Positions 29,226 through 37,645 of a stretch of 64,000 nucleotides of DNA are shown here, piece after piece (the stretch's first letter is position 1; the number at the start of each line of letters is the position of its first letter). A program made the position numbers and the translations under genes. Source of the DNA: Phytohabitans aurantiacus (lineage in GTDB: Bacteria > Actinomycetota > Actinomycetes > Mycobacteriales > Micromonosporaceae); contig NZ_BSDI01000032.1 of NCBI RefSeq assembly GCF_027923225.1, positions 71,122 through 135,121 on the forward strand, in the 5' to 3' direction. The notes beneath the pieces were generated by a model that saw nothing but the letters and a program-made list of their open reading frames with translations, was not told the origin of the DNA and did no database searches.

Positions 29226-29573
29226 TTGGTACGACGTGCGCGGCCGGTACGTACTTGTGTGGGTTGCCGGCAGCGTGCGCCGGCCGCTGAGTTGCTGCGG
29301 GTTGTCGCGGTCGCCAGTGAGGCTGGCCACAGCCTCATGCCCGATTCGACCCGTAGACTGCCGGGTCGGGGAGCACATGTGCATCCTGATCCGGCTTGCT
29401 TCGCGCTGGCGGAGCGGCGTCGTGCCTTTGGCAGGGCGCTTCGCGTCACCGGGGTCCTTGACACCGGTGCGTTGGCCGAGCACCTCCGTGCGGTAACCAC
29501 TACGACCGGCCACCAGGTCGGGCGAGGGTCGCAGACAGAGCAAGGTAGGACGACCGACATGAGCACACGATGA
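29226..29573 (+). CDS. ylxR: YlxR family RNA-binding protein (DUF448)
   Basis: A 115-residue YlxR protein. The signature RTCVGCRQR is at residues 9-17, followed by the GRGAHVHPDPACFALA region and FGRAL. The family binds RNA and, in some bacteria, modulates RNase P or nucleoid/transcription functions. Its place between nusA and infB is diagnostic. The start is TTG at 29226, the only one close to the conserved N-terminus. A five-codon frame (MKSLK) overlaps the stop. Confidence 0.88.
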   Translation: MVRRARPVRTCVGCRQRAPAAELLRVVAVASEAGHSLMPDSTRRLPGRGAHVHPDPACFALAERRRAFGRALRVTGVLDTGALAEHLRAVTTTTGHQVGRGSQTEQGRTTDMSTR

Positions 29574-29608
29574 AGTCGCTGAAATGACCAGGCTTCAAGT
29601 GCAGGAGT

Positions 29609-29640
29609 GAGGTCGCTGCGGGTGCCGCCCGCACGACCTC
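29609..29640 (+). promoter_or_regulatory. Stem-loop in the infB leader
   Basis: The arms gaggtcg-c-tgcggg and cccgca-cgacctc pair perfectly with one bulged C and a short loop (tgccg). It ends 15 bases before the infB start and could modulate ylxR-infB read-through or infB translation. No T-tract follows, so it is not a simple terminator. Confidence 0.5.
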
Positions 29641-29655
29641 GGAGTGAGGAGTGCA

Positions 29656-32600
29656 GTGGCAGGCAAGGCCCGCGTACACGAGCTTGCGAAAGAGCTCGGG
29701 GTCGAAAGTAAGACCGTTCTCGCCAAGTTGAAAGAGATGGGCGAGTTCGTCAAGTCCGCATCCAGCACGGTCGAGGCACCCGTCGCACGCCGCCTGCGTG
29801 GCGCGTTCGCGGCGGGCGGCAGCGCGCCCGCGGCACCGAGGGAGGCGGCCTCTCCGGCAGCCCCACCGGCAGCCCCGGCGCCGGCCGCGGCCCGCGTTTC
29901 GGCCCGACCGGCACCGCCGAGGCGGGTGACGCCATCGGCGCCACCAGCACCGTCGTCGCCGGCAGCACCCGCGGTTCCCGCGGGCGGCGGCCGTCCGCGT
30001 GGCCCGGTGCCCGCGCCGCCACCACCGGCCCCGGTGGCGAAACCGGCCAGTGCCCACGACATCGAGGTCGCCGCGGCTGAGGAGCGTGCGGCCCGACTGA
30101 AGAAGGAGCAGGAGGCCGCGGTCAAGGCCGCGCAGCAGGCTGCTCAGCAGCGCGACACCGCCCGGCGCGAGCCGCCGGCCGACGGCGCCACCCGGCCGAG
30201 GCCCGGCCCGGGTGCGATCCCGCCGCGGCCCGGTTCGCCGGCGGCCCGTCCGTCCGGTCCCGGTGGTCCTGGTGGGCCCGGCGCCGGCCAGGGTCGGCCC
30301 GGCCCTCGTCCGGGTGGTCGCAGCGGTGGCAACAACCCGTTCGGCATCACGCCCAGCGGCCAGCGTCCGGCAGCGTCCGGTGGGCCTCGGCCCAACCCGG
30401 CGTCGATGCCGCCGCGGCCGAGCCCGGCGTCGATGCCGCCGCGGCCCAGCCCGGCGTCCATGCCGAGCCAGCGTCCGGGACGTCCCGGTGGCGGTGGCCC
30501 CGGCCGGCCCGGTGGCGGTCCCGGTGGCGGCGGTGGCGGCGGCGGTCGCACCGGCGGTGGCGGTGGCTTCCGTCCCGGTGGCGGCGGCGGTGGCGGTGGC
30601 TTCCGCGGCGGTGCCGGCGGTGGCGGCGGCGGTGGCGGTGGCTTCCGTCCCGGTGGCGGCGGCGGTCCCGGTGGTGGCGGCGGCGGTGGTTACCGCGGCG
30701 GTCCCGGCGGTGGTCCGGGCGCGCCGGCCGGCGGCGGTGGCCGTCCCGGTGGCGGCGGGCGCGGGCGTGGCGGCGGTGCCGCGGGCGCCTTCGGCCGTCC
30801 GGGTGGCAAGCCGACCCGTGGTCGCAAGTCGAAGAAGCAGCGCAGACAAGAGTTCGACAATCTGTCCGCGCCGACCATGAGCTCTGGCGCTCCGCGCGGC
30901 AGTGGTCAGGCGATTCGCCTGTCGCGGGGTGCCTCGCTCTCGGACTTCGCAGACAAGATCAACGCGAACCCGGGCGCGCTCGTCCAGGAGATGTTCAACC
31001 TGGGCGAGATGGTCACGGCCACCCAGTCGTGCTCCGACCAGACCCTGCTGCTGCTCGGTGAGCACCTCGGGTTCGACGTGCAGATCGTCAGCCCCGAAGA
31101 CGAGGATCGCGAGCTGCTCGCGCAGTTCAACATCGACCTCGACGCGGCGGTCGACGAAGACCGGCTGGTCAGCCGGCCACCGGTCGTGACCGTCATGGGC
31201 CACGTCGACCACGGTAAGACGAAGCTGCTCGACGCGATCCGCAAGACCAACATGGTCGCGGGTGAGGCCGGCGGCATCACCCAGCACATCGGTGCGTACC
31301 AGGTCATGGTGGAGCACGACGGCAACGAGCGGGCGATCACCTTCATCGACACCCCGGGTCACGAGGCGTTCACCGCCATGCGTGCCCGTGGTGCCCAGGT
31401 GACCGACATCGTCATCCTGGTCGTGGCGGCCGACGACGGCGTCATGCCTCAGACGATCGAGGCGTTGAACCACGCCAAGGCGGCCGAGGTGCCGATCGTG
31501 GTCGCGGTCAACAAGGTCGACAAGCCGGAGGCCAACCCCGACAAGGTGCGCCAGCAGCTCACCGAGTACGGGCTGGTGGCTGAGGAGTACGGCGGCGACA
31601 CGATGTTCGTCAACGTGGCCGCCAAGCCGGGCATCGGCATCGACGAGCTCCTCGAGGCCGTCCTGCTGACCGCCGACGCGTCGCTCGAACTGACCGCCCC
31701 GATCGACGGCCCCGCCCAGGGTGTCGCGATCGAGGCGCACCTCGACAAGGGTCGGGGCGCGGTGGCTACGGTGCTGGTCCAGAAGGGCACCCTGCGTGCC
31801 GGCGACTCGATCGTCGCCGGTGGGGCGCACGGCCGCGTCCGGGCCATGCTGGACGAGAATTTCCAGCCGGTCTCCGAGGCCGGTCCGGCTCGTCCGGTGC
31901 AGGTGCTTGGCCTGACGGCTGTCCCGGGGGCGGGCGACACGTTCCTCGCCGCCGCGGACGACCGCACGGTCCGGCAGATCGCCGAGCAGCGGCAGGCACG
32001 GCGGCGCGCGGCCAGCTTCGCCAACCGTGGTTCCCGGGTCACGCTCGAGAACCTCCTTGAGCAGATCAAGGAAGGCGAGAAGACCACGCTCAACCTCATC
32101 CTCAAGGGTGACGTCTCCGGTTCGGTGGAGGCCCTGGAGGATGCGCTGTTCAAGATCGAGATTCCGGACGAGGTACAGCTCAAGATCCTCGACCGGGGTG
32201 TCGGTGCGATCACCGAGAGCAACGTCATGCTCGCCAGTGCCTCGTCCGAGGCCGCGACGATCATCGGCTTCAACGTGCGGGCCTCCAACAAGGTCCGCGA
32301 GATAGCCGACCGCGAAGGCGTGGAGATCCGGTACTACACGGTCATCTACCAGGCCATCGAGGAGATCGACGCGGCGCTCAAGGGCCTGCTCAAGCCGGAG
32401 TACGAAGAGGTCGACCTCGGGTCGGCGGAGATCCGCGATGTCTTCCGCTCGTCCAAGGTCGGCAACATCGCCGGCTGTCTGGTCCGGTCGGGGCTCATGC
32501 GCCGCAACGCCAAGGCGCGCCTCCTGCGCGATGGCGCCGTGGTCGCCGACAACCTCACCATCAGCTCGCTGAAGAGGTTCAAGGACGACGCGACCGAGGT

Positions 32601-32703
32601 CCGCGAGGGCTTCGAGTGCGGTCTGACCCTGCAGGGTTACAACAACCTTCAGGTTGGTGACGTCATCGAGACGTTCGAGATGCGCGAGAAGAAGCGCGCC
32701 TGA
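29656..32703 (+). CDS. infB: Translation initiation factor IF-2
   Basis: IF-2 of about 1015 residues. An N-terminal IF2-N helix region ([20 protein letters not shown]) is followed by an Ala/Pro linker. A long Gly-rich low-complexity tract (about residues 275-385) with FRP, FRG and YRG repeats comes next, then a second IF2-N unit. The GTPase domain has GHVDHGKT at about 515, DTPGHE, and NKVDKPE. C-terminal domains C1 and C2 complete the protein. It brings fMet-tRNA to the 30S subunit. The GTG at 29656 is preferred over one at 29644, since the family begins (M)AGKARVHEL. Confidence 0.95.
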   Translation: MAGKARVHELAKELGVESKTVLAKLKEMGEFVKSASSTVEAPVARRLRGAFAAGGSAPAAPREAASPAAPPAAPAPAAARVSARPAPPRRVTPSAPPAPSSPAAPAVPAGGGRPRGPVPAPPPPAPVAKPASAHDIEVAAAEERAARLKKEQEAAVKAAQQAAQQRDTARREPPADGATRPRPGPGAIPPRPGSPAARPSGPGGPGGPGAGQGRPGPRPGGRSGGNNPFGITPSGQRPAASGGPRPNPASMPPRPSPASMPPRPSPASMPSQRPGRPGGGGPGRPGGGPGGGGGGGGRTGGGGGFRPGGGGGGGGFRGGAGGGGGGGGGFRPGGGGGPGGGGGGGYRGGPGGGPGAPAGGGGRPGGGGRGRGGGAAGAFGRPGGKPTRGRKSKKQRRQEFDNLSAPTMSSGAPRGSGQAIRLSRGASLSDFADKINANPGALVQEMFNLGEMVTATQSCSDQTLLLLGEHLGFDVQIVSPEDEDRELLAQFNIDLDAAVDEDRLVSRPPVVTVMGHVDHGKTKLLDAIRKTNMVAGEAGGITQHIGAYQVMVEHDGNERAITFIDTPGHEAFTAMRARGAQVTDIVILVVAADDGVMPQTIEALNHAKAAEVPIVVAVNKVDKPEANPDKVRQQLTEYGLVAEEYGGDTMFVNVAAKPGIGIDELLEAVLLTADASLELTAPIDGPAQGVAIEAHLDKGRGAVATVLVQKGTLRAGDSIVAGGAHGRVRAMLDENFQPVSEAGPARPVQVLGLTAVPGAGDTFLAAADDRTVRQIAEQRQARRRAASFANRGSRVTLENLLEQIKEGEKTTLNLILKGDVSGSVEALEDALFKIEIPDEVQLKILDRGVGAITESNVMLASASSEAATIIGFNVRASNKVREIADREGVEIRYYTVIYQAIEEIDAALKGLLKPEYEEVDLGSAEIRDVFRSSKVGNIAGCLVRSGLMRRNAKARLLRDGAVVADNLTISSLKRFKDDATEVREGFECGLTLQGYNNLQVGDVIETFEMREKKRA

Positions 32704-32711
32704 CGGATCGA

Positions 32712-32761
32712 CGCGAACGCGGCCACCCCGCCCCTCCAGGCGGGAGCTGGCCGCGTTCGCG
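32712..32761 (+). terminator. Strong hairpin after infB
   Basis: Fourteen-base perfect arms (cgcgaacgcggcca and tggccgcgttcgcg) enclose a smaller hairpin (ccgcc..ggcgg). The structure starts 8 bases after the infB stop and is followed by tagatttcc. It is probably a terminator or 3'-end stabiliser separating infB from the DUF503 gene. Confidence 0.75.
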
Positions 32762-32775
32762 TAGATTTCCTCGCC

Positions 32776-33069
32776 GTGTATACCGGTACGGCAGTCTTCG
32801 ACGTCCTGCTTCCTGGCGACTCGCGGTCGCTGAAGGAGAAGCGTTCCTACGTGCGACCGATCATTGCGGCGCTGCGCCGTTTCGAGGTGTCGGTGGCTGA
32901 GGTGGGTGCGCTCGACCTCCACGCCCGCGCCGAGATCGGCGTCGCGGTGGTGGCCGCCGAGCCGCGCCACGTGGGCGAGGTGCTCGACTCGTGCGAGCGG
33001 GCGGTGGCCGGGCGGCCGGAGCTCGAATTGCTCTCCGTCAGGCGCCGGCTACACGGTGACGATGAGTAG
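32776..33069 (+). CDS. DUF503 family protein (YlxP-like)
   Basis: A 97-residue DUF503/YlxP protein: LLPGDSRSLKEKRSYVRPII near the start and a ferredoxin-like fold. The gene lies between infB and rbfA in many Gram-positive bacteria, and ylxP has been linked to ribosome assembly; the biochemical activity is unknown. GTG start at 32776. Confidence 0.85.
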   Translation: MYTGTAVFDVLLPGDSRSLKEKRSYVRPIIAALRRFEVSVAEVGALDLHARAEIGVAVVAAEPRHVGEVLDSCERAVAGRPELELLSVRRRLHGDDE

Positions 33070-33140
33070 GCAGGGCCCTGGACCTGGGTACTCACACAGG
33101 TAGTGTTCAGGGTTGTTAACCGTGCTGCGGAGGTGACGAG

Positions 33141-33599
33141 ATGACGGACCCAGCCAAGGTGCGCCGGCACGCGGAGCGTGTGCGGGAGCTGGTGGCGTCG
33201 GTGGTGCGTACCCAGATCAAGGATCCGCGGCTTGGCATGATCACGATCACCGACGCGCGGATCACGGCCGACCTGCGCGACGCCACGGTGTTCTACACGG
33301 TCCTCGGTGACGCCGCCGCCCAAGCGGGCACGGCCGCCGCGCTCGACAGCGCCAAGGGCATGGTGCGCAGCACCGTGGGCAAGGCGCTCGGGCTGCGGCA
33401 CTCGCCGACGCTGACGTTCGTCCACGACGACGTGCAGGAGCACGCCAAGCACATGGACGACCTGCTGGCCCAGGCCCGCATGGCCGACGCCGAGGTGCAG
33501 CGGATCGCGGCCGGCAAGACGTACGCCGGCGACGCCCACCCGTACCGCGAAGACGACGACGAGTCGGCCGACGAGTCGACCGAAGAGGACGAACGGTGA
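33141..33599 (+). CDS. rbfA: Ribosome-binding factor A
   Basis: A 152-residue RbfA, the KH-fold factor that binds the 30S subunit during late 16S rRNA maturation. The N-terminal RHAERVRELVASVVRTQIKD and the GMITITDARITADLRDATVF strands are typical. The last 20 residues form an acidic Asp/Glu/Ser tail. ATG at 33141, with GGAGG upstream. The stop overlaps the next gene's GTG. Confidence 0.93.
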   Translation: MTDPAKVRRHAERVRELVASVVRTQIKDPRLGMITITDARITADLRDATVFYTVLGDAAAQAGTAAALDSAKGMVRSTVGKALGLRHSPTLTFVHDDVQEHAKHMDDLLAQARMADAEVQRIAAGKTYAGDAHPYREDDDESADESTEEDER

Positions 33600-34639
33600 C
33601 AACGCTCGCCGAGCCGGCGGCCGACACGTCGGGGCCGTCCGCCGCTGAGTGGGCGGCGGCGGTCGCGGCGGTACGCGACCTGCCGTCCGACGCCCGGGTC
33701 CTGCTGGTCTGCCACGTCAACCCCGACGGTGACGCGCTCGGCAGCATGCTGGGCTTCACGCTGGGCCTGCGCCGGCTGGGTCTGCTCCGGTCACAGGCCA
33801 CGTTCCCGGGCCCGTTCGAGGTGCCGCCGCCGTTCCGGGGGCTGCCGGGGCTCGACCTGCTCGTGCCGGAGGCAGAGGCCGACCCCGACCCGGATCTGCT
33901 GGTCTGCTTCGACGCGGCGAGCGCCTCACGGCTCGGCGGGCTTGTCGACCGGCTCGACACGGCCGGCGCCTCGATCGTGCTCGACCACCACGCCTCCAAC
34001 CCCGGCTTCGGCTATATCAACCTGATCGACCCCACGGCCGCCGCCACCTCGGTGGTGGCCGAGCAGCTGCTGGCGCGGCTGGGCGTGGCGCTCGACGCGG
34101 AGATCGCCGAGTGCCTGTACGTGGCGCTGGCCACCGACACCGGCTCGTTCCGCTTCGACATGACCACCCCCGCGGTGCACGAGATGGCCGCCCGGCTGAT
34201 CGCCACCGGCATCAGCCCCGGTGAGATATCCCGGCGGATCTTCGACACCCGGCCGTTCGGGGCGATCCGGCTGTACGGCGACGTGCTCCAGCGCGCCCAG
34301 CTCGAACCGGACGTGGCCGGCGGTCTCGGCTTGGCGTGGACGTACGCGACCCTCGACGACCTCGCCCGGTACGACCAGAAGCCCTACGTGCTGGAGGCGC
34401 TCATCGACTCGGTGCGCATCGCCGCCGAGGCCGACGTGAGCTGCCTGGTCAAGCAGGTTCGCCCGCACGAGTGGGCGGTGTCGATGCGCAGCAAGGGCGC
34501 GGTCGACGTGAGCCGCGTCGCCGTGGCGCTGGGCGGCGGCGGGCACCGGCTGGCGGCCGGGTTCACCGGGCGCGGCACGATCGACGAGGTGATGGCCGCG
34601 ATCCGGGCCGAGCTGGCGGGTATCGACTCCAGCGGATAG
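33596..34639 (+). CDS. nrnA: DHH/DHHA1 phosphoesterase (NrnA-like nanoRNase/pAp phosphatase)
   Basis: A 347-residue DHH phosphoesterase. Metal-binding motifs NPDGDALGS (about residue 40), CFDAAS, and VLDHHASN are present, with the DHHA1 motif GGGGHRLAAGF near the C-terminus. NrnA-type enzymes degrade 2-5 nt RNA and dephosphorylate pAp; the M. tuberculosis orthologue (Rv2837c) also hydrolyses cyclic dinucleotides. GTG start at 33596 overlaps the rbfA stop, as in the conserved rbfA-nrnA pair. Confidence 0.9.
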   Translation: MTTLAEPAADTSGPSAAEWAAAVAAVRDLPSDARVLLVCHVNPDGDALGSMLGFTLGLRRLGLLRSQATFPGPFEVPPPFRGLPGLDLLVPEAEADPDPDLLVCFDAASASRLGGLVDRLDTAGASIVLDHHASNPGFGYINLIDPTAAATSVVAEQLLARLGVALDAEIAECLYVALATDTGSFRFDMTTPAVHEMAARLIATGISPGEISRRIFDTRPFGAIRLYGDVLQRAQLEPDVAGGLGLAWTYATLDDLARYDQKPYVLEALIDSVRIAAEADVSCLVKQVRPHEWAVSMRSKGAVDVSRVAVALGGGGHRLAAGFTGRGTIDEVMAAIRAELAGIDSSG

Positions 34640-34657
34640 CCCGGCGACAATCGACCT

Positions 34658-35068
34658 ATGGTCGAGGAGGACGTCGCCGTCCCGGCACCACGTTCCTGGG
34701 ACCGCCCGGCGGTCACCGTGCCGGTCTTCGCCGCGCTCGCCGCGGTCGGTGGTCAGTTTCCGGGCTTTACGCGCCAGGCCAATCTCTTCATCCTCGCCGT
34801 CGGCGGGGTCTTTGTCTGGGTGGGGTTGGCAGGCTGGGTACGCCAGCCGGCGCGGCCGCTGATCGGAAGGCGGGCCTCCGCGGCGTGGTGGTGGCTGCTG
34901 CCCGCCGCTGTCTTCGGTGTACTGGAGAGCGCCACGTTCCTGCTCGGCTCCAGCGACAGCTATCCGACGTTCTCCCGGCTCGCCGACCCGCTGCTGGAGC
35001 GCGAGGTGGTCCGCTCGGTGGGCTACTTCGGCTGGTTGGCCGCGTTCTGGGGGCTGGTGCGGCGGTGA
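34658..35068 (+). CDS. Small membrane protein, uncharacterised
   Basis: A 136-residue protein with three probable hydrophobic segments (VTVPVFAALAAVGGQF, LFILAVGGVFVWVGLAGWV, AWWWLLPAAVFGVLESATFL) and a short C-terminal one. No family name is assigned. It overlaps the next small membrane protein gene (stop TGA inside GTGA), so the pair is co-translated and may form a complex. Confidence 0.65.
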   Translation: MVEEDVAVPAPRSWDRPAVTVPVFAALAAVGGQFPGFTRQANLFILAVGGVFVWVGLAGWVRQPARPLIGRRASAAWWWLLPAAVFGVLESATFLLGSSDSYPTFSRLADPLLEREVVRSVGYFGWLAAFWGLVRR

Positions 35069-35283
35069 GTCTCACCAGGGCGGTCGCGATCGGTGGGTTC
35101 GTGCTTGCTATGGGGCTCTTCGTCGCGGTGGAGTGGGCGGCGCGGCGAGAGGGTTCGCGCATCCCGACGCTCGGCGACGTGTGTGGGGCCGTGATGCGCG
35201 CCGAGGTCGGGCGGGTGCCAGTGGGCCGGATCGTGCTGCTCGTCTTCTGGTGGTGGATCGGCTGGCACTTCCTTGCACGCTGA
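35065..35283 (+). CDS. Small membrane protein, DUF6186-like
   Basis: A 72-residue protein with two hydrophobic helices flanking a conserved centre: VAIGGFVLAMGLFVAVEWAA, then RIPTLGDVCGAVMR, then RIVLLVFWWWIGWHFLAR. It resembles the actinobacterial DUF6186 proteins (recalled, not checked). Function unknown. GTG start at 35065 overlaps the upstream stop. The 238 bases after it hold no recognised gene, only a G+C-rich leader ahead of the 29-codon gene. Confidence 0.65.
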   Translation: MSLTRAVAIGGFVLAMGLFVAVEWAARREGSRIPTLGDVCGAVMRAEVGRVPVGRIVLLVFWWWIGWHFLAR

Positions 35284-35521
35284 TGAACCTGAGACTACCG
35301 GTCCGTATCGCGGGAACCACGCGCGGTGGCTCCTGACTGAACGCTAACTTGGTTTCCTGAACGACCGTTGCTGTGCCCTCCAGGGTCCTACCCGACCCGG
35401 GCCGGCGCCCCGGCCACCTCTCCGGCGATCCCGGAGTGCTGTCCGTCGGTGTCACGCTCAATCGCCCGCAGTGCGGGTGCGCCGCCGGCGCGCCGCACGC
35501 ACCCTGGAAGGACCCGGTCTC

Positions 35522-35611
35522 ATGGCGAGCAAGCCAAAGCCGGAGACGACTGAAGAGGCCCGCGAGCAGGCTCGCCGCGCTCTTCAGACGTCGATGGACA
35601 CCCGTCAGTAA
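35522..35611 (+). CDS. 29-residue charged small protein
   Basis: An ATG preceded by GGAAGGA opens a 29-codon frame: an N-terminal MASKPKPETTEE, a basic/acidic helix AREQARRALQTS and the end MDTRQ. It is strongly hydrophilic and helical, with no signal or membrane segment. A hairpin with gggtgcg/cgcaccc arms lies just upstream of the ribosome site. The good ribosome site and the coding-like composition are the evidence that it is real; function unknown. Confidence 0.5.
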   Translation: MASKPKPETTEEAREQARRALQTSMDTRQ

Positions 35612-35653
35612 GTCTCCCCGCCCCGTTGCCCCGCCCTGTCACCATGCCGGGGT

Positions 35654-36082
35654 ATGAGAGTCCACGGCCCTGATGGGCGCCGTTGGTGGGTCGGGCGTCG
35701 CTGGCTTCCCTGGCGCCCCAGGGCCCGCAAGATCGATCGCGAGTTCCACGACTTCGCGACCGTTGGCGCTGACGAGCCGATCTCGTTCCTGATTGGCCTT
35801 GGCCTGACGGTCGCGTTGCTGCTCGTGCCGATCGTCCTCGTGGGCGTGATTCTCGTCGCCGAATGGTTGATCCTGCTGCTTCTGTTGCCCCTGGCGACGC
35901 TTGTGCGGATCGCCTTCGGCATGCCCTGGACGGTGGTCGCGCGCTCCCGCGCTCCGTACGCCCGCTACGCCGGCCGGGCACACGGCTGGGGTGAGTCGCG
36001 GGCGCTCATCGACTCGGTGGCCGAGGAGATCGCCCGCGACGGGGCACCTCGCACGATGGAGCGCCTCAGCGCTGCTCGGTGA
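35654..36082 (+). CDS. Membrane protein, uncharacterised
   Basis: A 142-residue protein: a basic, Trp-rich N-terminus (GRRWWVGRRWLPWRPRARKI), two adjoining hydrophobic helices (about residues 45-85, FLIGLGLTVALLLVPIVL and following), then a C-terminal soluble region with GWGESRALIDSVAEEIARDG. The topology suggests both ends are cytoplasmic. No known family. Its 3' end overlaps the convergent pRiA4b-type gene by 17 bases. Confidence 0.65.
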   Translation: MRVHGPDGRRWWVGRRWLPWRPRARKIDREFHDFATVGADEPISFLIGLGLTVALLLVPIVLVGVILVAEWLILLLLLPLATLVRIAFGMPWTVVARSRAPYARYAGRAHGWGESRALIDSVAEEIARDGAPRTMERLSAAR

Positions 36083-37541
36083 GGGCGCTGGTCACCTTGG
36101 CCGCGTCGAAGCGGGCCGGATCGAAGTCGGCCGGGTCGTCGAAACCCATCCACTCCATCGCGGTTTCGTGGTCGTCGTGAGTGGGATCGGCGAGCGCTTC
36201 CATCAGGCCCTCGTATCCCCACACCCCGCCGCAGTCGTCGGGCGGCGCCGCACGCCGGCCGCCCGTGCACCGCGGGTAGACGGCGCCGCGCTTGGGCTCG
36301 CCGAGCTTCTCGACCAGGATCTCGTGTTCCCAGTTGTCGCCGAAGTCGTACGTGTACGTGATTTCGCTGCCCGCGCCGGGCGCCACCTGCTCCAGCGTGA
36401 CCCGGCTCTCCGCCTGGTGGCCGAGCTCGACGTCGGGCGTGCCGAACTGGCCGTACGGGGTGTCGAAGACGTGCATGTGGCTGTCGTCCCAGTCGAACGC
36501 GATCTGAAGCACATCGTGGAGCACGGGGAGGCTGATGTCGCCCGGCACCTCCAGCCGGCGCCAGATCGGCGGCCGCGCGCCGCTCAGGGTCACCTTGATC
36601 TGGTAGATCGGCGCTGGACCCATGGACTTCTTGCGCTTCGTGGGCAGCTTGGCCACGCGTGAGCGGCTCGCACCGCGCCCAATCCCTTGACCGCCGTGCG
36701 GCGCGGGCGGCTTCGTGGGCGCGGGGAGTGCGCTCATCCGCTTCCGCACGAGCGTGGCCATGGGCAGGTACCCGGGGCCGTCCTCGTCGTACAGGGGCTC
36801 GTCCTCGTCGATACCGTTTTCGGCGTCGTGTACCGCGCGAGCGTCCAGGGCCGTTTCGACCCGCCAGCGGAACTCCGCCGGATCCAGGGCTTCGGGGGAC
36901 CGGCGGCTGCCCGCCTGCGCCGCCTTGAGTACGACGGGGATCTGATCGGGGTCGAGCAGCAGGATGTCGGCGGCCGCGCCGCAGTCCTCCTCGTCGACCA
37001 TGACGATCAGGCCGTGTGCGTGCCCCGAGCGGTGGAAGGTGCAGGACAGCAAGGACGCGGTGCCTGACTTGTCCGCAAGGCTCTTGTAGTCGGTGGCCGT
37101 CACCGGTGCGTTGATCTCGTCGGCCCACGGCGGTGGCGTGACGCCGGCTGTTCGCATCTGGTCGGCGCCTGCCATGGCGGACTCGGCCAGCGAGTCCTGT
37201 GCCACGGCGGCGAATGCCAGCAGCAAGGCCAGTGCTTCGCGGGACCCACGCTCCGCGATCTTCAAGATGATCTCGTGCGCCGCCTCACCCAGGTCTTCGG
37301 CGGCGACCGCGAACGTGGCGGTCATGATCGCGCCCAGCAGTTCCGCCGCGATCGGGTCTTCCTCGTCGAGGAGGCTGGCCGCGGTGCCGACCATGTCGTC
37401 GATCATCTGATCCGGGTCGACATCTTCGCCGCTGCAGGCCGGGCAATCGCAGTCCTCGGCGGGTGGGGCGATGACGGCGAGTGGCTCGGAGCGGCCGGTC
37501 GACCTCTTGCCGCGCTTGCGGCCGCGGCTCACAGGGCTCAT
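36066..37541 (-). CDS. Plasmid pRiA4b ORF-3-like family protein
   Basis: A 491-residue protein. The C-terminal half (about residues 310-470) is the pRiA4b ORF-3-like domain: YQIKVTLSGARPPIWRRLEV, then LQIAFDWDDSHMHVF and YTYDFGDNWEHEI. The N-terminal half has a CDCPACSG Cys cluster and an all-helical region of unknown family. The domain also occurs as a passenger of IS1096-type elements, but no transposase or terminal repeat is seen here. Function unknown. The ATG at 37539-37541 was chosen over one 13 codons earlier. Confidence 0.75.
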   Translation of the reverse strand: MSPVSRGRKRGKRSTGRSEPLAVIAPPAEDCDCPACSGEDVDPDQMIDDMVGTAASLLDEEDPIAAELLGAIMTATFAVAAEDLGEAAHEIILKIAERGSREALALLLAFAAVAQDSLAESAMAGADQMRTAGVTPPPWADEINAPVTATDYKSLADKSGTASLLSCTFHRSGHAHGLIVMVDEEDCGAAADILLLDPDQIPVVLKAAQAGSRRSPEALDPAEFRWRVETALDARAVHDAENGIDEDEPLYDEDGPGYLPMATLVRKRMSALPAPTKPPAPHGGQGIGRGASRSRVAKLPTKRKKSMGPAPIYQIKVTLSGARPPIWRRLEVPGDISLPVLHDVLQIAFDWDDSHMHVFDTPYGQFGTPDVELGHQAESRVTLEQVAPGAGSEITYTYDFGDNWEHEILVEKLGEPKRGAVYPRCTGGRRAAPPDDCGGVWGYEGLMEALADPTHDDHETAMEWMGFDDPADFDPARFDAAKVTSALTEQR

Positions 37542-37645
37542 TCGCCACAGTGTGCCCGATACGCGTGCGCCGCCTGACAAGGGGACGGTGGTAAGTATCC
37601 AACGGGCTTGTGGTCATTACCTGAGCGATGCCAGGATGGCGAGCG

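Noticed and set aside
29500..32970. A 1156-codon minus-strand open frame
   Set aside because: Antisense to infB; the repetitive Thr/Ala and Arg-rich composition is the complement of the Gly-rich tract.
36066..37541. IS1096-type insertion sequence around the pRiA4b ORF-3-like gene
   Set aside because: No transposase gene, terminal inverted repeats or target duplication could be found.
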